Assembly (NCBI GenBank): GCA_003427395.1
Contig: BFEA01000024.1
Location: 2,229,987 to 2,293,986 of the forward strand
DNA: 64,000 nt
DNA from: Chara braunii
Lineage: Eukaryota > Streptophyta > Charophyceae > Charales > Characeae
Reading direction: 5' to 3'
This document shows, piece after piece, positions 22,761 through 33,178 of the stretch. The stretch's first letter is position 1. Each line of letters opens with the position of its first letter. The notes under the pieces were generated by a model that did no database searches, was not told the origin of the DNA, and saw only the letters and a list, made by a program, of their open reading frames with translations. The translations under genes were made by a program, and so were the position numbers.

Positions 22761-23566
22761 AGCTTGTTGTAGATGGTGGCGAAGTCTGGGCAAGAGAGGT
22801 AGCCTTGGGTGTATCGGCGATGGAATGATGGGAGGAGTTTGATATGAGTCATGGCGGCGTAGACTTTCTCGGGGGCTTGTGGTCGGGTCGTCGAGAGAGG
22901 GCATCCGCAACGCGGCTCCTTTTGCCAGGGGTATGGCAAATAGTGAATGTGAATTGGGCAAGGAAGTTTAGGCAGCGGGCTTGGCGTGGAGTGATATCTT
23001 TCTTGGAGAGGACGGACGAGACGATGGTGTTGTGAGTGCGGATGGTGAAGTATTGTTCGTCAAGGTACGGGCACCAGACTGTGAGGGCGTGAATCATGGC
23101 GAGGAGTTCCTTCTCGTTGGAGGGGTAATTCATCTCTGCAGGAAGGAGCTTCTTGCTTGCGAAGGCGATGGGGTATTCTCCAGGTGGAGCCTCGGGGTGA
23201 GTGGGCGAGTCCTTGATGGAGGGGGTCTCGACGATGTCACGGGGGAAATGTTGGGACAATACGGTTCCAATAGCGAAGTCGGAGGCGTCAGTGGTGACAT
23301 AGAAATGGTGAGTGGGGTTGGCGATCGATCTTGAGGACATGGGCTGTGGTGATGGTTTGCTTGAGTAAGTCGAAAACATGTTGGCGGCAATCGTTCCAAT
23401 GGAAGGGCTCGTCCTTGCGGGTGAGTTCGTGGAGAGGGTAAGAGATCTCGAAAAAGTTGCGCATGAACGGGCGGTAATAGTTGGCAAGGCCGAGGAAGGA
23501 ACGGAGTTGGAGGAGGGTCTTGGGCGGGGGGTACTCGAAGAAAGTTGTGACCTTCGAGGGGTCCAT
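22761..23566 (-). pseudogene. G4 RNase H
   Basis: The motifs SFLGLANYYRPFMRNF, FYVTTDASDFAIGTVLSQ, NEKELLAMIHAL and SRVADALSRRPD mark the reverse transcriptase connection and RNase H. The usual TDH motif near the third active-site position reads TIRTHNTIV, so that aspartate is missing. Two overlapping frames carry the domain, with a shift near 23300. Confidence 0.82.
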
Positions 23567-24600
23567 AAGGATGCCTTCAACGGAGACAATGTGGCCGAGG
23601 TATTCGCCGCTCGAAGCGGCAAACGTACATTTGTTGAGCTTGGCGTAGAATTTTTGCTCTCGGAGGATCGAGAGGACTTGGCGGAGGTGCTGAACGTGGG
23701 ACTCGAAGGTGGGGCCGAAGATGCAGACTTCGAGGGGCAGACGTCGACAAGGATGTCATCAAGGGAGGCGACGACACAAACTTCGAGGAGTGGTTCATGG
23801 TAGATTGGAAGGTGGCGGGGCCATTGGTGAGTCTGAATGGCATCACAAGGAACTCGTAGTGCCCGAACCGAGAGCGGAAGGTGGTTTGTGGGTCTCCTCT
23901 CGCGGATGCGGATCCAGTGGAAGCCATTGCGAAGGTCGATCTTGGTAAAGTACTGGGCTCCACGGAGACGATCAAGGAGCTCGGAAATCTAAGGTAGGCG
24001 GTACTTGTTTTTTATCGTGATCCAGTTCAAGGCGCGATAGTCTATGCACATGCAGAGAGTTGTGAAGTTCCACCTTTCTTGATGAAAAGGCAGCTGGTTC
24101 CGAAGGGGGATGAACTTGGCTTAATGAACCCTTTTTCAAGGAGTTCACTGAGTTGCTGCTTGATTTCTTTGGCTTCGGGGACAGAGAGTTGGTATGGAGG
24201 GCGGCAAGGTGGAGAATGTCCGGGCTCCAAATCGATGGTATGGGATACACCACAATCCGGAGGTAGTCCGGCGGGTAAGGACTCAGGAAAGACGTCCTTG
24301 AACTTGTCGAGGATTGAGGTGATGGCAGGGTCGGAGGGGGGGGCTTGATCGGGTTTGTCCATCGGGAGTAAGTCCTTGGGACTTTCGTGATCAAGGACAA
24401 GAAAATAGTAGGCGGAGTTGGGTTCAGGCAAGCCATGTGAAGGAATTGGTGCGGGGTGACGGAGCCTTGGGAGGTTGGATATGGGAGATAGGGGACGTAA
24501 ATGGTTGTATCGGGGGGGTTGGTGAGGCGAAGGAAGTTGGGGTGGAATGCGTATGGCATGTAGCGGTCCAGCCACGAGGTTGTTAAGACGATATCGCACA
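23567..24600 (-). pseudogene. G4 reverse transcriptase
   Basis: Motifs in order are LLEKGFIKPSSSPFG, the region around [16 protein letters not shown] (near 23935, first aspartate present), [16 protein letters not shown] and, in another frame, [10 protein letters not shown] near 23735-23760. The catalytic pair is kept but the tyrosine of the YLDD box is a serine. The frames change at least twice, including near 24050 where an intact element would read straight through. It is upstream of RNase H, as in all gypsy Pol. Confidence 0.82.
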
Positions 24601-25237
24601 TCAAGTGCATGACATTGAACGAGACCTGACTGCGGAGGGTTCCGACGGTCATGGTGGTCTCGGGAACCGTGCGGTCTACTACGACGGCGGTGTCTTTGTC
24701 CCCTAGGCGAATCGTGATCGGGGAGTCATAGCCGGTAGAGGTAAGACCGACTTTGCAGACACACTCGTCGGTGATGAAGTTACCGGTGGCTCCAATGTCG
24801 AGGAGGGCCCGGAACTTACTTGTAGACGCACCAAGGGTGGCGACGATGAATTTGAGGTGGAAACGAGACGAGTTGGCGGTGGAGATGATGGTATTGAGGC
24901 AGCGTTGTTCGTTGCCTAAGCGGACAAGCCAATCATGTCGAGCTTGTTCCTCAACAACATCGGAAAAGGTGACAGTGGATGGGTTTGGAAAACAAGTAGA
25001 GGAGCGTTGGGCAGTGGGAGGCGTTTGCGACGCCTGGGAGTTGTCCGGTGGAGGGGGCGTCACCGGAGAGGATTGTCGATGCCAGATCAATGTCCTGGGG
25101 ATTGTGTTCATGATGAGGAGGGACCCACGCTTGCCGAGGGCGATGATACGGAGGTTGCGGGTCGAGTGGAGGCGGACTGGCGGGTGAATTGTGCGGCGTT
25201 GGGGCAGTTGATTTGTTGGTGCCCCAATTGGTGACAA
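24600..25237 (-). pseudogene. G4 aspartic protease
   Basis: The stretch reads LGASTSKFRALLDIGATGNFITDE, with the retropepsin loop DIGAT, then FNVMHLMCDIVLTTSWLDR, which resembles the flap-to-C-terminal ILG/MDWL region of gypsy proteases. The catalytic aspartate is present. It follows the gag zinc knuckle directly and reads into the reverse transcriptase linker. Confidence 0.8.
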
Positions 25238-25900
25238 CGGAAGCAGCCCCCTTTTGCTTGGAGGTAGGTGCGCTCCTCGGGGGTAAGTTGCTTGAGGCGG
25301 GAGGGTGGGGTAGATGAGGGTGGTCGGGAGCTGCGATCTCTACGCTCCATCCTCATGAATTGGACGACATTGAGTTCCTCGGAAATGAGGGATGAAGAGT
25401 CGAGTGAATCGAAAGATGCGTCGGGGTCAAGTGTGGTGAACTCGTCTAAGTGACGGAGGTGGTGTCTTCAGGGGCGATGTGGTGGAAAAAGCGGGTGCGG
25501 AAGGGGGCGTGCGCGGGCTGGTGGTGGGGGTGGAGTCGTCGATCGTGGTGAAGCATGCGAGATTGGTCAGCAAGGGGCATGTCGGGTTCGTGGGCGAGGG
25601 CGGTTGCAAGGTCTTTGTGGCATACTCGTTTGATGCGGGAGATGAACACAAAGTCGAAAATGACGGTGGTGGGGAGGTGGTGGCGGAGGGAGCGGACGTA
25701 TTGGACGAAGCGGTCCGTGGGACCGGTCTAGCGGAGGTGGCAGAATTGTTCAAGGTAGTCATCAATGGTTTTCTGGGGGCGGAAGGTGGCAGTGAGAAGG
25801 TTGGCCCTGACCATAGACTGACATTGGCCAGAGACACTGGGGAGACTTTCACGAGTGTCATCTACGTTGATGACATCTTGATTCCTCCTCCTCCTTCGTC
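25108..25900 (-). pseudogene. G4 gag with canonical CCHC zinc knuckle
   Basis: CFRCHQLGHQQINC (near 25210-25260) is a canonical CX2CX4HX4C knuckle. Upstream, RANLLTATFRPQKTIDDYLEQF and VIFDFVFISRIKRVC resemble the end of the gypsy capsid domain. The N-terminal part is missing or shifted: towards 25900 the frame becomes low-complexity arginine/proline and no good start codon is seen. The gag therefore seems 5'-truncated. Confidence 0.72.
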
Positions 25901-26025
25901 TCCTCCCCCTCCTAATCCATGGATGTTTGCTGGCCTAGCGTCAGTCTCCCGCAGTGCTACATTTGCTCTTGTCTCTTTGGGTCGGTTCTTGGTTCTGATC
26001 TTTGCCTTATAGGCATTCGACAGTT

Positions 26026-26037
26026 TGGTATCGGAGC
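26026..26037 (+). other. tRNA-iMet-type primer binding site on the plus strand
   Basis: TGGTATCGGAGC follows ACAGTT, the same junction as in G1 (LTR end CA, then GT, then the site). This would put a plus-strand 5' LTR to its left, ending at 26022, opposite in orientation to G4. No coding sequence of such an element follows. Confidence 0.55.
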
Positions 26038-26119
26038 AAACCTCAAGAGTGTGGTCGGCTCATCAGTAAAGTTGTCATCTTGACCTGAAAGGTGTGTTCC
26101 TTGATTGATGAATTAATTG

Positions 26120-26153
<34 letters not shown>

Positions 26154-26680
26154 GGTTTGCCGTTAATTTGTTAACCAATTCCTAATAATTAATCCTTGCA
26201 ATTGATTTTCATTCAGGGTCTACAGGCATTGCACTGATTAGTACTAATTAATAATTAGCACTAATTAGGGTCTGGGTAATTAAGCAAGTGGTGCTAATCC
26301 GGGTTAGGCAGCACTAATTACTGATCAGCGATAATTGGGATTAGCAGTGCTAATTAGGTTCAGCACTAATCTAGATTAGGCAGTACCTAATCAAGGTTGG
26401 GCTGCACAGATTGGTGGTGAGGCGCTATTTAGGGTTTGGCTAATTACCTCACTGCACAGATTGGTGCAATGAGCCTCACTGCTCGACGCCATGACCACAC
26501 ACACACACATTGAGAGATCACACAAAATCCACACTGGAGCCCGGAGATGCAAAGTCTAGATATGCGCAGCTTAGAAATTCCAAAAAATCATCACATTAAA
26601 CAGTTTCGAAGATTCAGTCACCAAGCACTCGACAGCGCAGAATTCAACATCCCAATACCAGCATCCTCATCAAAGGTAGG

Positions 26681-26736
<56 letters not shown>

Positions 26737-27764
26737 CCTTCTCATCTTCCTCATGCATGGACTCTCTCCCTCTCTCTCTACTTGAGAATCTTGACTCTGA
26801 ATACATCCACTCCTACTCAACTCTATCCCTACTACTAACTTATGTGGCTATGGTCGCCTTCCCTCTCAGTGCAATGCTGCCCAGCAGGGCTCTCGCACAC
26901 ATGCTACTTGCAGATACTGCACAAGCGCTTCAGCAGCACTTCCACACTTCTCACGAATGAGCAATCTGTCCAAAATGTGGCTGGCCAGTCCTTATATTGA
27001 CTTGGACTGAGCTTCAACTCGTCCCAGCCTCTGCTTCCTGTGCCTTGACTTGGTATTGGTACCACATGCCCACGGCCTGCTTGGTTCGGAATGTCAAGGC
27101 CTGGTAATTCCCGAATTTTCATTGGTGTGCTGCTGCTTGGGCCTGTGAGTCACGACTTTTCACCTGTGGAACATGACTTTTGACTGTGGGATGTGACTCT
27201 TGCCTCTGGGACACGACTTTTGCCTGGGAAAGTGTCCTTTGCCTATGGGATATGACTTTTCAATACGACTCTTCAATATGAGACGCGACTTTTGCTTATA
27301 GAACGCAACTACTGCCTCTGGGATGTGACTGTTCACCGGGTGCCTGTTGAACTCGACTCCTAAGGTACCCAACTGTGACTTTTCAGAAACTGACCGACTT
27401 GGCCTCCCTTGGCCTAGGACCTTGACCCTCAAATTCGAATTTGGGGGCTGCATCGTGGAATGCCTTTAATTAGTAGCGAAGCACTATTTAGGGTTAGGCC
27501 TCTAATTACCTCACGCTAACTAGGTGGATTCGTATGCTGAGTTAGGTTAGCAGCGCCCTGGTTACCTTCCGTAAGTAGGACTAATTAAGGCTGAACTCGA
27601 GGTTTAAGTTTCGTTTAACCCTAAGCAAAGTGGATTCTCACCTAATTAACTACCATATCGACCTGATTTAGGGTTAATTACGGAGCTTGCTTGTCTACCT
27701 GCCGTTCCAATAAATTTCGTTTTTTTTTTCCTCTTTCGTCAATTCGAAGGCCTGTGACTTTCTG
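26038..27764. other. AT-rich non-coding region with several repeat types
   Basis: It contains a TTGA-like microsatellite (about 26102-26152), a cluster of CTAATTA-containing phrases (26230-26400 and again near 27465-27690), the phrase CTGCACAGATTGGTG at 26402-26416 and 26452-26466, (CT)25 at 26684-26734 and a 20-bp-period array (27152-27345). The block CACTATTTAGGGTTaGG...CTAATTACCTCAC near 26419-26452 recurs at 27478-27514. No gene is seen. Confidence 0.6.
27152..27345. repeat. Degenerate tandem array, about 20-bp period
   Basis: The core YGACTTTT followed by about a dozen bases of the type GCCTNTGGGA recurs near 27152, 27173, 27193, 27213, 27232, 27252, 27265, 27285, 27305 and 27325. Confidence 0.75.
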
Positions 27765-28773
27765 TGCGAGGATCAGGGTCCTCGTAGGCCTGAGGGGCCC
27801 TGTTGCAAAGGTGCCCGCCCTAAGTGAAGGCGGGCCTAACATATCGCAGGAGGCCCTCGACTGTCAATTTCATATTTGGGGTCCAGGCAGTTGCGACGCG
27901 CCAGTTGGTTGAGAGAAACGCAGGCCGAGCAACAAAGACATTTCCAGAGCCTATTGGGCCTTTCCAAAGAATGCAGGCCCTGGGCATGAATCGCAGCCTC
28001 ATACACTGACAGTTGGGAGGCCCAACTGAACGAGGCCCAGTAGCTGCAGCGCAAACGCAGCATCCTGGGGCCTTCCGGAAGCTTCTGGGCCCAGGCCAGT
28101 ACAACCAGGCTGCACAAGCAGGCCAGCTTTTTCCATAAAGGAAAGAGCTCTCCCCAGGCAGCCTCATTCAGGCACTCGCATGCTAGCGGCAGCGCTGCTG
28201 GAGCAAATGCTCGTGGGCTGCTGCTGGCGCTGAGAGGCGAAGTGCAGCACGTGTGGTCGTGCAGGAAAGAAGGGCGCTACTGAGGGCAGCGCCATAGCCC
28301 AACCACCATAGCTGGCGGGCTTGGACTACAGTGAGGCACATGAGTGGTCTTCGGGTGTAAGGAAGGAAGACGTGGGTGTAAAGTCAGGGAAGGGTGAAGG
28401 ATGATGATGATGATGATGTGAGGGCACATACTTTGTATTGGCGATGGTCGACATTTGGGCGACATCTTCAAGTACTTCGGGTTGCCGCTGATGTCAACAG
28501 TTGCATTGTCTATTAGTAGGTCGATCGTAGCTGTGTAGGAGTAGGCTGGGCGCTGAGCGCCAAGTAGGAGTGTGACGGAACTGGACTCTTGTGTTGTTGG
28601 CGGAGAGAGAAAGCTCTCCTTGACATTGGTTTTCAGTACTACGAATCTCCATTGGTGTATTATTGGTGCATTATTGGTGCAGTGCTGCTCTCCGGACACT
28701 GTGTGACTATCTGGCTTTCAATGTGATGGTGCAACCTGGATTTGTCATCTCGCTGTTGCTTGTTTTCCTTGCA
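27765..28773 (+). repeat. Solo LTR, old copy of the G2 LTR family
   Basis: It starts TGCGAGG and ends TTTCCTTGCA, like the other members, and shares TGCCCGCCCTAAGTGAAGGC and other blocks with 37034-38128 and the G2 LTRs. It is flanked by TCTG at 27761-27764 and 28774-28777, a 4-bp target duplication. It is clearly more diverged than the other three copies. A GAT microsatellite lies at about 28400. Confidence 0.75.
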
Positions 28774-29145
28774 TCTGGTTGTCGGAATTACTTTTCGATT
28801 TGCACAGAAATAGGAGTTTCTGAAATTCGTGATTGCCACCTTTCGGGAAAAAAGATTGGATGCTTTTTCTTTCTGTGTGCAAATAATCCGACTTTTTTAA
28901 TATCCACGAAGACAAAATTTTGCGCTCTCGTATTTATTTTATTGTATTACTACCCGGGGGTCAGTCTGTTTTCTTCCTCCAAACTGACACCCAGCCAGGT
29001 TTCAATTCTAATCTACCCTTCATATTTTTCAAAATGAAGAATACAATTATCATTTTTGAATTTTTCTTCTTTTTCCAAATTCAGGGCGGGCAATCTTCTT
29101 TTTTCCTTTTGACTAGTACCTTACCTGTCCTAGGGGAAAGGGAGA
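28774..29145. other. AT-rich spacer, nothing recognised
   Basis: There is no family motif. Two related pyrimidine-rich phrases around 28960 and 29090 are the only structure seen. Confidence 0.5.
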
Positions 29146-29227
29146 TTGCAGTCTGAATACATTGTGTGCCTGCCTGTTTTCTTTCCTCCTCTCCTTCGTG
29201 TTTCTGCAGCACACTGGTTGGGTAAGT

Positions 29228-29312
29228 GCCACATCAGCCAGCACCATGTCAGCAGAGTGCCACGTCAGCAGAGTGCCATGTCAGCAGAGGTGCCATGTGA
29301 GCAGTTTGCCAT
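29228..29312 (+). repeat. Short tandem repeat, about 16-18 bp unit
   Basis: The phrase GTGCCAYGTCAGCAGA recurs four to five times with small changes. Confidence 0.7.
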
Positions 29313-29360
29313 GCCAGCCCTAGAGGCAGGACAACAGTCTGCGGACCCTGTTTCCTCGCC

Positions 29361-30080
29361 TTGGCAGAAGCGCTGGACGGTCGTAGTCAGGCGGCAGCAG
29401 CCTCGAGCAGCAGCCATGGCCGGACCAGCAACCGCTGCGGTGCAGGTGCAGCAGCACTGCAGGTTGGGAGCCCATCTGGGGGTCAAGGCACTCCCTGTCT
29501 GCGTCTCCCTGGCATGCCAGGACAGCAACCCAACGAGTCAATGGCGGACTTCCTGCTACGCGTTCAAACCTTCAGCAAGTTCGTGGAAGTCGAACAACGA
29601 CGTCAAGCAGAAGCTGCGGCTGAACAGCAGTGCCTCCAGGCTGCCACAGCTGCCGAACAGCAGCAAAGGCAGGCCGAAGCCGGAGCAGCACAGCAGTGCA
29701 GGCAGGATGAGGCTGCCACAGCCTTGCAATGCCTCTGCAAGGATGCAGCTGGAGTTCTGCAACAGCGGGAGACGGAGTACGCAAAAACTCTCCGGAAATG
29801 GCATTTCACCCCGATGGAAAGCAATAGCAATCCGACGGACGCAGAATTGACAAAGGAAGACAACTCCAAGATGATTGCGCAGCTTATCGCAACCTGCAAC
29901 TGGCAGCACACGGCACTCACACATCATCGGGAAGCACGGGACCACCAAAGAAATCGAGTTCGGCTTGGCACCCACAAGCAGATGGGCAAACGGAGAGGTC
30001 ACATCAAACGGCTCCCCGACATCGAATTCGCCTACAACACTTTGTACACTCATCCACCCAGATCAGAAGGATTGGGTTGA
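29361..30080 (+). pseudogene. Gag-like N-terminal fragment fused to an integrase fragment
   Basis: The open frame includes NESMADFLLRVQTFSKFVEV and then a glutamine- and alanine-rich repeat with RQAEAAAEQQ-type units, probably a coiled coil. About residue 190 it changes to basic sequence, then RLPDIEFAYNT, a conserved phrase of the gypsy integrase core end. The join is a deletion scar. The gag assignment is by position and resemblance to gag coiled coils, not by a diagnostic motif. The frame stops at 30080, within a local duplication. Confidence 0.55.
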
Positions 30081-30115
30081 CCGCCTCCCCGACATCGAAT
30101 TCGCCTACAACACTT
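30012..30115 (+). repeat. 31-bp exact direct repeat, 73-bp period
   Basis: The same 31 bases, starting CTCCCCGACATCGAATTCGC, lie at 30012-30042 and 30085-30115. Each encodes RLPDIEFAYNT in the integrase fragment. Confidence 0.9.
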
Positions 30116-30689
30116 CGTTTCACCCGGCGATTGGGGTGACTTCGTTCGAGTCGCACCACGGTGGCCGAAAAGGTCGTATCTTCGCAGATTTGGGAATCTG
30201 GCCAAAGCCCGCACAAATATGCAAAGGCTCAGGTCTGCATGCAACAGCAAGTCAATCGTCAACTTGTGCCATGTCCTATCCACGCCCGTGACCTGGTATC
30301 GCACTCAAAGACGTCTTGTGCAAACTCCTCCCCAAGTGGTTTGGACCATGGACCATTGTATCAGCTGCTGCGATGAGCCCGACAGCCCATCTTTTGTGAT
30401 CGACATTCCGCCGCATCTACTGGTCCACCCAGTCTTCCACACCTTTACGCTGGCCACTTACACACCAGCCAAAAGCAACAACTTCCCCCGCCAGCGATCG
30501 CAGAACCCTCCCTGTATGGATGGTCATCAGGAGATCGAACAGGTCATCACGAATTGCAAGTACGGCAACAAGCCAATGCAGTACAAGGTCAACTTCAAGC
30601 AATGCGACCCTCACAACACACGTTGGATTTCGCGAGCAGACTTGCAGGCTTCCGCACCGCTTATTGAAGCCGGCTACGAGAAGCGATGA
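30084..30689 (+). pseudogene. Integrase C-terminus and chromodomain-like tail of the deleted gypsy
   Basis: It begins with a second copy of RLPDIEFAYNT followed by SFHPAIGVTSFE, then after frame changes SPSFVIDIPPHLLVHPVFHTF (the HPVFH block of gypsy integrase tails) and MQYKVNFKQCDPHNTRWISRADL. The last resembles the chromodomain-like tails of G1, G2 and G3. It ends with TGA at 30687-30689, about 100 bp before the purine tract, as expected of a gypsy 3' end. Confidence 0.75.
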
Positions 30690-30797
30690 CTAGCAAAGGA
30701 GGCTTCACAACCTCCCCATCCAGCGTGGACTTCGCTCTCCCCCCTCCGACAGAAAGCTTCGCCCTCGCCAGTAGGCTCGGTCTTTCAAGGAGGGGGG

Positions 30798-31235
30798 TGT
30801 GTGGAATGCACCACAGGGGCCCCATCAGGCCCGGTAGTAGGTTAGGGGGTTGGCTAGGATATCACCGGATTCGTTAGTTCCTGATGGGCCTCAGAAGTGG
30901 TTCTGTTTCTTTTCCTGGTCGGCCTCAGTCCCTGTTCAGTCTGGTTCAGTGACTTTCCTTTCTGTCCGAGTGTATCCGCCAGTAGAGTAGGGACTGATAC
31001 AGGTCCCATGGATGTTTCTTAGGCCAGATCCAGCAGGTTACTACATTTTCAGATTCAGCTTTGGCACCGGGTACTACATTTTTCAGACTCAGTTGGGCAC
31101 CAGAACCACACCTTCAGATCCAGTTTGGGTGCCAGTTCCTTTGCCTTCCTTTGGCCTAGCGCAGTAGGCCCAGCATTATATACAGCTGAGCCAGCCTCAT
31201 TCTAGGCACGCAGAGTTGCACATAGAGTGGCCTCA
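30798..31235 (+). repeat. 3' LTR of the deleted gypsy, cut short
   Basis: It starts at TG right after the purine tract and aligns with 8933-9395. Similarity fades near 31235, where LINE L-B sequence begins, although the other copy continues to about 9953. TTATATACAG near 31176 is a candidate TATA box. Confidence 0.72.
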
Positions 31236-31500
31236 TTCAGTGCTGGGCGCTCCTCATGTCTGCCAGATCAGTCCCCCTCACCATCTCCCTCGTTGTGTCC
31301 CCCCCTTATCAGCCCCTTGAAATCTTAGCAGTCCCCCAAATCTCAGCCTCCCAGTCTGCTGGTCCCTCAGTACCAGTTGCCCGTAGCGTTCTCAAGTCGC
31401 CCAGAATTTACCCACGTGCTCCAGCCCCTTTCTTTTATATCGAAGGAATTCCACCATGAACACCAACTGGACGTTATCCAGTGCCCTGTTCCAAAGGACA

Positions 31501-33166
31501 TTAACCATCACCTGCTTGGCCTGCCTTTGCCCTCTCATTTCCCAAAGCCCCAATAGCCCAAAGAATCCCTGCTCGCAAAACCGCCCTATCCGTATGGTCC
31601 GTCTGCATTCCTAACAGAATGCGCGAGGCATCCTCTTCCGAAATCTCCAATGGAGGTCGACCCCACCATTCGCAGAATGCCAGCACCACAGGGCATTCTA
31701 CAAATAGGTGTGGGATGGACTCTATCTGATTACATCCCGCCGCACAGGTTACCCCTTGTACTGGCTCTTAGATGCCAACCACTGCGGAGAGGGATCGCCA
31801 GGTGATAAACCATTCACAGCAGCCCCACTTGCTTTTGGTCTGGTAGGTCCCGCAGAATCTTCCCCATAGCTCCTCCACCTTCTGTGGCTCCATCGCTCCA
31901 AATGTGCAGCTGGCAACCATTCCCACTTAGCGAATCTTCCCCTAGCCCCTCAGGATATCCACCATGGGTAGCAGTGACTTGTAACTTGGTGGTTACTTGA
32001 TGAAGCAGGACTTTTTAAGTGTTGTGCTGTAGCATCCGCCATGACCAATCTTGCGGGTTCACCACCGAGGTACGCCTAGAATGCTGACTGAATTCCACAT
32101 GGGTGCCTTCCTGGTTAGACAAACCGAGACCGTTTCCACATCAAATCCACTGTTACGGTCCGAGGCGCAGCCATATCCCTATCCAGAGGCTTCCCAAATC
32201 CCGACCAATTTGTGGCATTGACCCACTGCAACACTGTCAGCTCCCCATGGGGCCTAATTTCCTCCACCTGGTACAAATATTGCGGGGACTGTTCCCCTTT
32301 CTGTTCAACCCAAGGCCCGCATGCCACCGGGGGACCTCGCAGCATCTCCGCCCGTTGATTCAGAACTGCTTGGCAAGGAATCAGAAACCGATCCTCCCCC
32401 TGCACCTGCCATGGGAGCAGCACCGCCATCTGCTGCGGGCTACACCGGTCCTGCCTGTCCTTGCCTCATAAATGACCGACGTAGAAAACCCGGCACTCCG
32501 CCCACTGCCTACCAAAGCCCCCCCTCATCCCCTGCCAGGGGAACAAGTCTCCTCACGAGTCACAAATATAAAGATTTTCAAATAAGTATTGATTAAAGAC
32601 TTCATCCCGTGGTGGTGGGGGGGGGACAGGGGAACCGACCATACCGCACCCCTCTGGACATGGCCCAGAAAGCAGACGCTTGAGAGGCTAAGGTCCACCA
32701 TGTGTGGGGGCGCCTCAGAGCGTGCACCAATGCTATCCCTGTCCATGTTTACCCTGTGTACCCCAGGAGCTACCACAGCAAACTGCGGAGTTGTAAAAAG
32801 CCATTATCTGCAGTTGCGCGTCCATAATGCCCAATCCGATAATGGCCAATCCCCCACATGCTTCGGCTGAACAAACTTGAGCCAGGCGACCGGAACAATG
32901 CCGTCAAAAGCATTCATGTCACTGGCCCAAAGGAATCCCTAGATCGCCTATCTCAATACCTGGAACGTTCGATTGTTTGGCATACGGAATGCTCCCACAC
33001 ACCAGATTGCAGGCAGCACCGCGTTCTTAATGACAAACGCCTTCCCATAGCAACCCATTGATGTTCTGGTATGCCAAGCCGCCAACTTTGCCACCACCCA
33101 GCAGCCGAACTCGCCGTTTGGGTACATCTGCTTCCCGCACGTGTCACTATGGCACCCAAGAAGCAT
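31501..33166 (-). pseudogene. LINE L-B ORF2 C-terminal region
   Basis: Near 32948-33166 the sequence reads MGCYGKAFVIKNAVLPAIWCVGAF, the counterpart of the LMGRVLVINTSILSMGWYV block in L-A. Open stretches near 32115-32429 continue the region. Near 31690-31730 it reads IPHLFVECPVVLAFCEWWG, the HxxxxC half of the zf-RVT zinc finger. The frames are separated by stops. The region after the thumb in LINEs binds nucleic acid and is needed for target priming. Confidence 0.72.
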
Positions 33167-33178
33167 ACCTGGTGTCCC

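Larger units (their letters stand above)
21370..25900 (-). mobile_element. Ty3/gypsy retrotransposon G4, internal region
   Basis: On the minus strand, gag with a CCHC knuckle, protease, reverse transcriptase, RNase H and integrase with a chromodomain start follow each other in gypsy order over about 4.5 kb. The sequence is GC-rich and proline-coding, and clearly a different lineage from G1 to G3: the wording around integrase (HPQTAGQKEKMN, HPVFNVEYLKEY) is of the Tf1/sushi chromovirus type. I could not place an LTR against either end with confidence. Frameshifts and three ambiguous bases (21918, 22405-22406) break the frames. Confidence 0.88.
29146..31235 (+). mobile_element. Internally deleted, non-autonomous gypsy derivative with 3' LTR
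   Basis: A gag-like N-terminal region (29361-29990) passes directly into the last third of integrase (30000-30689). Protease, reverse transcriptase, RNase H and the integrase catalytic aspartates are all missing. A purine tract, AAGGAGGGGGG (30787-30797), then abuts an LTR starting TGTGTGG at 30798. The 5' LTR was not found, so it is 5'-truncated, or its 5' LTR is replaced by unrelated sequence. It would have needed another element's enzymes to move. Confidence 0.72.

Noticed and set aside
25838-25885. Plus-strand phrase VIYVDDILI, which looks like a reverse transcriptase YVDD box.
   Set aside because: No other reverse transcriptase motif surrounds it on the plus strand, and the opposite strand continues the G4 gag frame here. 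Probably coincidence.
26684-26734. Open frames made of serine-leucine repeats over CT microsatellites (also near 40100, 41800, 51000 and 52110).
   Set aside because: They are translations of simple dinucleotide repeats.
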